Shown here: positions 55,302-64,000 of the stretch, piece after piece | Layout of the letters: each line of letters opens with the position of its first letter | Numbering within the stretch: position 1 is the stretch's first letter | Source: Sisyra terminalis | Taxonomy: Eukaryota > Arthropoda > Insecta > Neuroptera > Sisyridae | Length of the DNA: 64,000 nt | Assembly (NCBI GenBank): GCA_958496175.1 | Contig: OY292276.1 | Coordinates: 54,883,080 to 54,947,079, forward strand | Direction: 5' to 3' | Program-made: the position numbers and the translations under genes | Notes under the pieces: model-generated | Seen by the model: the letters and a program-made list of their open reading frames with translations, nothing else | Told to the model about the DNA's origin: nothing | Database searches by the model: none

Positions 55302-56449
55302 CATAGTTTATCTTTCATTTATTCCAAGTGTCCAAGATTATTGTAATGAGAAAAGCTCGTGTATCACATCAAAGCATATCCCTCGTCAAAGAAACGAATC
55401 TGGAACATGGATCGCTTTTGTTTATCGTTTGAAGTAGACAGAAAACCCGCCACTGTGGCTGACTTGGACACATTTGTTTCACGATATTCCCGCAGGATCT
55501 ATTCGCTCGACTCGACTCCTCGACAAATAGGAAAATGGCTCTGTCACTACTCTATATGTCAGCTTGATGAATTTCCAGAAGCGACAAATAATGAAATGGT
55601 AAACATCGTTTTTCGCCACGCGTCACGAGCTATGAATCGGGAATGAAAGAGGGATGATGACATGGCGGATATGGTGGCGTCATTAAGTTTGTGATTCGTT
55701 TTATGTGTATGTCGACAGGGGGATGGGGGTTGCTAGATTGGGGGATGCTAGACGGATGTGCTTTTGAGAGGTTCGTGTTACATTAGTTTATGCGAGCGTG
55801 AAAGGTAATGTAAACGACAACCGGCTAAATGGACACTGGAACCTACGGGAACGAGAGTATCGGAACGGGGAACGTGTGTGAAGATAATGTAATCGGAATA
55901 ATGGGAAACGGCTGTTAATGACCATTCGGTCTTATCACAAGTCAATGTTGTTTATTTAATGACTGAAAAAAAAAGACTAAAAAAAAACTCCGATGGAATA
56001 TGACCTCATTTAATTTTGCCAATCTGTTGATTTTGATTGGATTTTCAACTTTTTCCAGGCTCTCTTTAAACTGTTATTTTTCCCCAAAGTTTTCTGTTTA
56101 TTTTAAATCATTAAAATTTAAACATAACTTTTGATTTAATCGGAATTTTAAAGTTGTCAATCGAATACCAAATATATAAACGATAAAAAAACATTTCCTT
56201 GGTTTTAATTTTTAAATTAGCATTCCCCGTATTCTGGAAAATGTTTTCACTCTGTTTGTGGTTTGAATTTTTTGTACAGTGAAGCATGAAATTAATTAAA
56301 GGACTCATTCCGCTTGTTATTGTATAAATTGTAAAGTTTAATTAAGAAAAACTTTAAAGCATTCAGTTCAAATTGGACTAACAAGTTTTGTTGTTTGTTT
56401 AAATAATTGACAAAGTTTTTCTCTTTTGATGTTAAACGGTGTGTTGCAG
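55302..56449. other. 3' end of collagen intron 1
   Basis: From about 55340 to 55900 the sequence is clearly less AT-rich, with a 95-codon open frame (55359-55646) that I do not recognise. It could be conserved regulatory DNA or an unassigned exon. The rest is AT-rich and ends in the acceptor at 56448-56449. Confidence 0.4.
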
Positions 56450-56907
56450 AAAAAGGACATAATGAGCTTTTGTCACGAGTCCCGAGACTTTTGTTTGCCG
56501 TCGATGAAAGGTGATACGGGACCACCGGGCGAGCGGGGCGAGCGAGGACCGCGGGGTGAGCGCGGCGAGTCGGGACTGCCGGGACAGATTGGCCCACCGG
56601 GACCAACAGGACCGCGAGGACCGACCGGGGAAGTTGGCTGGCCGGGGGCGCCCGGTTTGGATGGACGCGACGGCGTCCCGGGAGAACCTGGTTTGGATGG
56701 CGTGCCTGGCCGCAGTGGCACGGACGGAATTCCTGGATTGGACGGGCTACCCGGAAAAGATGGAATGCCCGGCAAAGATGGAAAAGACGGAGCAAATGGT
56801 ACCAAAAAAAAAATATGAAGCTTATTTTATTTACTAATTTTTTTTTCTTGTAGGACTTAATGGAAAAACGGGACCGCAAGGACCACCCGGACCGCAAGGA
56901 CCGCGAG
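56450..56907 (+). CDS. Membrane-anchored collagen, first Gly-X-Y exons
   Basis: Two exons, 56450-56798 and 56854-56907, joined in frame (phase 1) and continuing the gene that starts at 30018. The first begins KKDIMSFCHESRDFCLPSMK, with two cysteines that could link chains. It then enters an uninterrupted Gly-X-Y triple-helical region (GDTGPPGERGERGPRGERG and on, about 32 triplets). The second is exactly 54 nt, the classic collagen exon size, reading GLNGKTGPQGPPGPQGPRG; it ends with donor GTTTGT. GC content is far above the surroundings. The rest of the gene lies beyond the window. Other frames over the same GC-rich stretch are shadows. Confidence 0.9.
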
Positions 56908-57853
56908 GTTTGTACATTGTCCGTTTTTATCTCATCGTAACCGAAAAGTTGCGTTTTGGTCGACTTGGAAGGATTTTCCGCATAAACCGTTTCGTGGGGC
57001 TTAACGTAAATGCTCACGATTGTGTGAAAATGATAAATCAAGCAAACGGTACAACACTGGCTACAAATAAGCGTTTTGCCGTTTATTCCCGTTTATTCCC
57101 GTGTACCTACCTATTTTCCCGGTGGTGTATGACGGGAGTGCAACAAAAAGCCATTTACTCGTTCCCCATATTGTCGTAACGTGGCACGATAATGTAATAT
57201 AATTTACGTTTTGCGCCAGATAATGCGAGAAGATAAACTTGAAATGTGTATAGAAATTAACAGAGACTGTAAGGCTAACGACACGATGGAAAAACATCCA
57301 GGACTCGAGCTGGACACGGGGACTCGTAAATATAGAATCTAATTCCCAAATGGAAAAGCAAATAAAACAGGGACTTTGACTTGGTTTTTGTGAACCTTAA
57401 CTTGTATTTAGCTCAGCTACACCAAATTCATTTCTATGATAAACAGCGAAAGAAAATATAGGACGTTTATTTATTAGAGCTTTCTAAGTTCTGCGAAAGA
57501 AAATTTCGTGAACGAATTTTTCCATTTAGATAATTTCTGTCGTCGTGACCGTAGATAAATAGTAAATTTATTATGATTATACTTTTATTCGGTTACCTTG
57601 AAACTTGTCTCTAATTTTTTGCGCTTTTACAATAAATTATTATTTAGTCTGGTTACTACAAGGAAAATTTTTTCTCCGAATCCTTTTATAATTCAACCGT
57701 TTATTTTGACAGTGAGTTTAGTCCATTTCAAGAACAATCCCTATAGTGTTTTCATTTTTAACCATAGGAACATAAGATACTAATGAGGAGGGAATAATTG
57801 GCGTTTTTGTTAAAATCAGTAATTTGTCAAAACTTAGCGATTAAATAATTAAC
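56908..57853. other. Collagen intron 3, first part
   Basis: 56908-57340 is relatively GC-rich and unique in appearance; I saw no further Gly-X-Y coding. The remainder is AT-rich with no element recognised. Confidence 0.5.
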
Positions 57854-58230
57854 ATACTTTGTTCTAGTTACAAGAAGAAGAATCGCCATATAGACCAGCG
57901 GTTGGGTAACTTTTTTAACCATTACCCCAAAATATGTTTGCGTTAGTCAATATTACCCTCCCCCATTCTGAAAAGAAAACAATAAATGTAAATTTTCAAC
58001 TAACATTATTTAATGAATTAATTTACAATTACTTATTTGTAGTATAGGTTTTGGAAAAATGATGTTGCTTCATGTTTAATATAATTACTTCGAAATTGGG
58101 ACTTCAAAATTTTCCTATTACCCAAAAAAAAAATCGTTTTACCCCATTTGGGGTAATTTACCCCGGTTCCCCGACCACTGATATAGACCGTCCTTGAAAT
58201 GGACTTACGCCACTTTCAAAATAAACGAGT
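57854..58230 (+). repeat. Dispersed repeat split by a hAT MITE
   Basis: 57854-57895 and 58189-58230 together match the 90-bp repeat at 36124-36213 in inverse orientation (TTGTTCTAGTTACAAGAA, then CCGTCCTTGAAATGGACTTA). Confidence 0.75.
57896..58180. mobile_element. hAT-type MITE
   Basis: 285 bp with ends CAGCGGTTGGGTAAC and GGTTCCCCGACCACTG. Perfect 8-bp duplication ATATAGAC (57888-57895, 58181-58188). Confidence 0.9.
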
Positions 58231-58385
58231 CAATAAATCAAAATTAACCAGGATTTCGTCTCCGAATTAAAAGGGTTTTTTTCCCGAAAAACCTTCAGTT
58301 TTCAACTTTTACAAAACATCAATTTTGTTAATGTCAAATCAAAAAATCAATGTGGAATGAAGATGTAAGTTTCCACAGTTTAGAT

Positions 58386-58707
58386 CAGGGCTTGGCAAAC
58401 GGTTGATCGCGAATAGGTCGACAATCGATCGTAGGCATATTAAATAATCTTTAAGGTAAATTTCGAATCTTTTAATTGAATATGTGCACTAAACATTTAG
58501 CAGATAATGAAACTGGAATTCAAAATTATACACGCATCTATTTTACGACGGATGCTACTGGTTACCAATTGCAGCTATTACTTCCTTCTACTAATTCTCT
58601 CTTTAAATTAGTATTTGATTTCAATTTTACCCATTTTTCGAAGTCGATCGTGTATAGGCAAGGAAATTATTGTCGATCATACCAGAATTAAGTTTACCAA
58701 CCCCTTG
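58386..58707. mobile_element. hAT-type MITE
   Basis: 322 bp starting CAGGGCTTGGCAAACGGTTG and ending AAGTTTACCAACCCCTTG. Flanks GTTTAGAT (58378-58385) and GTCTAGAG (58708-58715) match 6 of 8, consistent with an older insertion. Confidence 0.7.
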
Positions 58708-58971
58708 GTCTAGAGATTTCTAATTTTAAGGGTCTTAAGAGCTACACCAAATCCTTAATCCACAATTTTCTAAAAGAAACAAAATTATCTTAGAGAAAAA
58801 TAACATCAAATGATTTTAGTGTCTCTTATTTGATTGAAGTTATATACTATTTGATGAAGGGGTACTCTATCTTCCAAATAAAATTTTATCCAGAAGATAG
58901 AGGAAACGTGTGTATGTATTTTTATCTAGGAATAAAGATATTAGTAGGATTTACCTAACAGATAAAGGATC

Positions 58972-60792
58972 TAGCCGATTAAGCATTTGAAACTTGCACT
59001 CGCGTCTGACGAAGGGGTTTTACCCTGATTTTATTGTTTTTCATCTAAGATAGCCATACACTTAATCTTACACCCCTAACCCTTATAGTAAGAAAATAAT
59101 GGGGGTAACAACCCTTAACGATAATTTTTTTTTCTCAGTATCTACTGCAGATATCTTCATGAAACTGAAACTTTATCGTTAAGCTTTATAGTTTTTTAAG
59201 ATTTTTTTCAATATAAGAAAGTGTAAAAAACGAGAAGTGTTTTTTTTTTTTTGGAGGTGGTTTTTTATATCAACCCCCAAAGTGACATCCACCAAAAAAA
59301 TATATCTTAGATGCTAATTAGTTGGCAATCACATACTAAGCTACAAAATGGTCAAATTAGTGAAACATAGTTTAAAAAAATTAAAAATCAAATATGTACT
59401 CATATTAAGTAATGTGTTATAGTTAATTCAATTTTCTATACAAAATATAAAAATAATAATGAATAGCCTTTTTTTATTGACATTTAATCGTCATCACTGT
59501 TTTCTTCACAATTAGTAATTAAATCAATCGCATTAAACAAGGTGGTCAATATTTCAGAGGCTTTTATGTTTGATTTATAACGAGCTTGTACTAAGTAGTA
59601 AATAATATTCGCAACATAAATACTACAGTCTACTGTTCTGTTCCCATTTACTCAATCTTAAATATATCTTTGAATTTCTTCTCAGGTGTTCAAATTTGGT
59701 AAAGCAATTATGTTTTGCTAATTAAAAAATTAAATTAAAATTCAAGGGTTAATTCGTTGTCCATTAATATCTTAGGAAGAAAATATACTGCTTTTGATAA
59801 GTGTTAGTAAATAATATTTTATAGTCCATTTTCCTCAGCTCTGGAAAATCCATTGCACTAGTTGAAGATAGTTTCGTAAAATGTTTTCTACTTCGATTCA
59901 AGTTCTCATTTTTAACCTATTCTTGCATTTTATTTTGCTGATTTTGACACTAATTTATAAAAGTAATGATAGTATCGACAAGTTCGACATCAGAGTTCAA
60001 ATTTTCTTCCAAAAGTGTTGTTTAAAAATCCAACTTTTTTGTGCATTGATTTTGCAACAGGTAGAAGCTATGATATTTTTTACTAATAGTGATGTAAAGC
60101 TTCAACAGCCCAACATACTTACGAGTAAGTTACAAATTGTAATGCATTTGCGTCTTCAAATAAAATTCATATAGTCGAATGTCATTATATCGCATATTAT
60201 TTATGGTTCATAATACAAAGTTTATTTGTAGGTATATATATTTTGTTGACAATTACAAGTTTTAAGAACGAATTTTTGATTATAGTTATAGAAAAAGTGC
60301 ACAGATGGTATTGTTGGTTTTAGTAAAAATTGATAATTAAGCATGCACGTATCCCCAATTAATTTTTATTTTTTTTTAAACTATGTTCCACCGATTCGAC
60401 CCTTTTATACCTTTAACATGTGATAGGTAACTAATTTACAAATAAAATATATTTTTTGGTAGATGTCACTTTGAGGGTTGCTATAAAAAACCCCACCCCC
60501 AAAACATAAACTTCTCGTTTTTTACACTTTATAATATTGTAAAAATTCGAAAAAAAATAGTATAGTATAAAATAGTATAAAATAGTATAGTTCCAATTTT
60601 ATGAAGATACCCTCAACAAGTACTGAGGAAAAAATATTTACGTTATGGGTTGTTGTCCCCATTATTGACTTATTATTGAGCTTAGGGGTGTGAGATTAAG
60701 TGTATGGCTATCTTTGATGAAAAACAATAAAAACAAGGTAAGATCCCTACATTAAACGCGAGTACAGTTTTCAAATGCTTAATCGACTAAAT
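58972..60792. mobile_element. 1.8-kb element with long inverted arms
   Basis: Arms of about 370 bp (58972-59340 and 60411-60792) share AGCCGATTAAGCATTTGAAA, TAGCCATACACTTAATCTTA and AAAGTGACATC in inverse orientation. The interior (59341-60410) is AT-rich with only short unrecognised frames. Outer ends and target duplication were not resolved. Confidence 0.75.
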
Positions 60793-61025
60793 TTTTTATA
60801 TCCAGTAAACATGTACCCTAAGGATATGGTTTATCTATCCATTAGTAAAAATATCGGCTCTAAAACTTTAAAATATTATGAATAATTTAATGGCCCTAGG
60901 CCCCATTCGATATGCCATTTTTGTTCTTCTATAACAAGGTGGTTATTGAAATAAATAATCTATTTACAAACATATAATTTATAAATTAAATTTAATTAAT
61001 TTTAACAAAAGTTATGAATTTACGT

Positions 61026-62053
61026 TAGGGCGTTTTTTTTTTGGGACTATTTTTATTTTTTTTTTGCTCCCATGCCGAAATTTTGATGGAAATACTTCAA
61101 AAAAAATTCCCTGAAAGTTTGAGCTCTTAATATTAATATTAAGTACTCGCTCACAGCGTGTGAATATTTTCCATTTAAAATACAAGTAAACTTTGATTTT
61201 TTTTTAAATTTTTATAGTTCAGCGGCATTTTATGGTATCGCCTCGCTCAAAGTCGGGATTTTTGTACAATTGTATGCTCTACAAAAGTGCCTATTGTGGC
61301 AAAGTCGTAATTAACACGGGCGAGGTAGTACGGGCCACAAACCAAAATTTTTCATAGATTTCTCGTTTTTCTCTCAGTAACTCATGAATTACAAGACCTA
61401 CAGAAAAAATGTAAAAATCAAATTTATAGGAAATTTAATTTCTTACAAAAAAGTTTCAGTAGATCAAATTTCTAAGATAGATATTTCTCGAGATATTGAG
61501 CTTTGAATTTCTCTTACTATAAAATTGTTATTTAAATTTTACTCAATAATCCGTAAAAATTTTATAGTAAGAACAATTAAAGGCTCAATATCTCGAGAAA
61601 TATCGATCTTAGAAATGTAGTTTACTGGAACTTTTTTGTAGGAAATTAAATTTCCTATAAATTTGATTTTTACATTTTTTCTGTAGGTCTTGTAATTCAT
61701 GAGTTACTGAGAGAAAAACGAGAAATCTATGAAAAATTTAGGTTTAGTGACCCGTACTATCTCGCCCGTGTAAATTACGATTTTGCTGCAATAGGCACTT
61801 TTGTAGAGCATACAATTGAAAAAAAATCCCGACTTTGAGCGAGGCGATACCATAAAATGCCGCTGAGCAATAAAAATGTAAAAAAAAAATCAAAGTTTAC
61901 TTGTATTTTAAATGGAAAATATTCACACGCTGTGAGCGAGTACTTAATATTAATATTAAGAGCTTAAACTTTCAGGGAATTTTTTTTGAAGTATTTCCAT
62001 CAACATTTCGGCATGGGAGCAAAAAAAAAATAAAAATAGTCCCAAACACTCTA
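61026..62053. mobile_element. 1.0-kb foldback element
   Basis: Nearly perfect palindrome with arms of about 490 bp. Perfect 8-bp duplication ATTTACGT (61018-61025, 62054-62061). Arms share TGAGCTCTTAATATTAATAT and ATTCACACGCTGTGAGCGAG. The very high arm identity suggests recent formation or ongoing gene conversion between arms. Confidence 0.88.
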
Positions 62054-62061
62054 ATTTACGT

Positions 62062-63653
62062 ATATGTTTTTAAATGTAATTTATTAATTTCAATTGTATT
62101 TTTCAAAGATTAATATAACTTACAGCTTTTTTCCAACTATCAATTATGAAATTAACTTCTTCCTAAAGTTCTGTTCACGCAAAAACGTCGATTATATCAT
62201 CGTAATAAATTTCTTGCATTAATTGAAGTTCAATAAATAATAATGCCAGGGCATTAAGGACATTATGGAGATACAGTCGGAGACAAAAGTACAAAAATAT
62301 AGAAATTCGTGAATAGTTACGTCGCATAGCAAATCATGAGGCGAATAAATAGGTTGGTACTTAAAAACTAGTTTTAGAAAAAATGGGAAATGCATTGCAT
62401 TTATACCAAAAATTTTAAACAATATATGAAAAATACAAAAAATATAGATTTTTTTTAACTAATTTCCTAAAATCATATCCTTCTAGACCTGGGCCTCGCG
62501 GGCCTAGGCGTTAATCCATCACTAAGAATTCATATTTTCATACCTTAAACTACCTCAAACTTTGAATTTTAGTTCATGCAGTCGTACATTTGTAAGGGAA
62601 ATATCAGAGGTGCTGTAAAAATCAGGGAATAATACCTGACCTTTTGGACTTGGGCTATAACTTGTTGGCGAACTTTATTTCCTAAAATTTTGAGCAAAAT
62701 TTGAGCCATTTTTATTTGGCCACTATTTAAACTACTTGATCTGTCTTCGTCTGCCTTTCCACTTTTCATAAAGAAGCTGTTTCTATAAAGTATTTCATTT
62801 TCTTCATAAAATATTTGTAGATTTTTCGTACGGAGTGATGTTGGCTAGCTATGAAACTTAGAAGAAGGAAGAAATGTTTTACCCTATTCTTATGGAAAAT
62901 TAAATATGTGATATGAAATATTTAATCGTTGATATTGAGAAGGTCTATTTTATATCCATTGATTAAGTTGATTTATTTTTTTAAATTAAAGCTTAACAAA
63001 ACTTAGAATGATATGACTTTTGGTGCATAAAAAAAGAGTAGTATGACTTGATGTGCAACACTTTCCTTTAGTATCCACTTAATATTTGAGATCTTCATTT
63101 TTTTTTTAGAAGGAAAATATTACTGTTGGTGTATTTTCCGTATGACATAGAGGAAAATGACGAGAGAGGAAGAAATGCGACTTTAACCGTTTTGTAAAGT
63201 TTTGTCGTTACGTTAAACCTTTTGTTGCTTTGCTTTCATTTATGACTAACTCCGTTTCAATTACAATATTCCGAGCGGAAGACATGAAGACTCTTCATCA
63301 TTATGGAATATTGTTGAAAGAGTGGAAATTTTCCCTGGGTATATTGTACATTTTTATGTAGTTTTTTTCCCTGTGGTGCGGTATGGCGATGACAGGGGTG
63401 GAGGAAAGCAATTTTTCTCGCCTGAAAACGGAACGCTTTGTGTGTCGTAAATTTTCAATAGCAAAGTCTTAAATCGTATGTTTCGCGTCTGCAAACTATG
63501 TCAATATCTAATCATGTTAGCAGCTTTGTTTCATATTTTTCTCAAGCTTTTATTTTCTTATATTTTTCATATTTTCTTATCTCATATGCTCGGCAATACG
63601 ATGATTCCTCTCGGCTCATATATGACGAGGCGATGTCGTTGCATTACACTTCG
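62062..63653. other. Collagen intron 3, unassigned
   Basis: AT-rich sequence with no element or exon recognised. From about 63160 onward composition becomes less AT-rich. Confidence 0.45.
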
Positions 63654-63679
63654 CTATTATTATTATTATTATTATTATA
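63654..63679. repeat. (TAT)n microsatellite
   Basis: Eight to nine uninterrupted TAT triplets. Confidence 0.9.
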
Positions 63680-64000
63680 CGTATGGACGCATGCTGGAAA
63701 GCTGCAAAGCTCGAAAGCTCTTTGGCAAAAGATTTCTTCATATATTTTCGTCACGCCAACTTTCTCACTCCATCCCATGGTGTGCTGGTTGTGTATTATT
63801 ATTGCATTGGAACGATGAAGTGGCTTTGCAACTTTAGAGACCGCGCGCATTTTCAAATCCATATATCTATGTTTAACCAAAAAAAAAAAGTGCTAGAGAA
63901 AATTCCGAGCGGAATTTTTCCGTCATATTTCGTACGTAATGCCACATTCACACTTGTCGTCGTTGGATTCCCACAAATCCACGCGGAAAAAAGAAAACCT
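63680..64000. other. Right end of window, probably collagen intron
   Basis: Moderate GC, no Gly-X-Y coding seen; short open frames on both strands are not recognised. Confidence 0.4.

Noticed and set aside
55359..55646. 95-codon frame in a GC-richer part of the collagen intron
   Set aside because: Unrecognised and without convincing splice sites in frame with the collagen; reported as unassigned sequence, not a gene.
56473..56805. Long proline/glycine-rich frames on the minus strand and in another plus frame over the collagen exon
   Set aside because: They mirror the Gly-X-Y codons; splice sites, phase and exon size support only the plus-strand collagen frame.

Overview
The window is AT-rich nuclear DNA from an insect. 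Gene structure is eukaryotic: GT-AG introns, many only 41-60 bp long, interrupt every recognised gene except one single-exon reading frame. The closest recognisable relatives are insect proteins, above all the receptor tyrosine phosphatase Ptp10D. I lean towards a beetle or another non-dipteran insect, but the order cannot be fixed from the sequence alone.

Genes, left to right. (1) The 3' part of a Ptp10D orthologue on the + strand (2200-12457): about ten fibronectin III domains, one membrane segment and one catalytic phosphatase domain; its 5' exons lie upstream of the window. (2) A single-exon frame of 155 residues on the - strand (14625-15092), unrecognised, with three copies of a basic motif. 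(3) A complete TTLL1 tubulin polyglutamylase gene on the - strand (20022-15331, 408 aa). (4) A trypsin-like serine protease on the + strand (20555-24491, 361 aa) with a hydrophobic C-terminal tail. (5) A pancreatic-lipase-family gene on the + strand (26748-28826, 333 aa). (6) The 5' part of a membrane-anchored collagen on the + strand: promoter and first coding exon near 29.9-30.5 kb, a 26-kb intron, then Gly-X-Y exons at 56450-56907; it continues past the window end.

Most of the rest is mobile DNA, much of it in the 26-kb collagen intron. Well-supported items are: six copies of one non-autonomous hAT element of about 0.7 kb (five with clear 8-bp target duplications), all retaining a piece of the transposase dimerisation domain; four or five smaller hAT-type MITEs; tRNA-related SINEs, three of them inside a 390-bp tandem triplication; a decayed copia element with a foldback element inserted cleanly into its gag-pol frame; two further large foldback elements that look like relatives of it; a decayed autonomous hAT containing a LINE fragment; a Mutator-like (MULE) remnant; a solo LTR with a heat-shock-type promoter; a 1.6-kb TA-flanked element; and a PIF/Harbinger-like MITE.

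The most unusual signals are three short palindromic elements (13.4, 22.9 and 29.2 kb), each carrying a hammerhead-ribozyme-like core, and the solo LTR at 42.2 kb. All coordinates and splice sites were read by eye; every gene's exon lengths keep the reading frame across its junctions.
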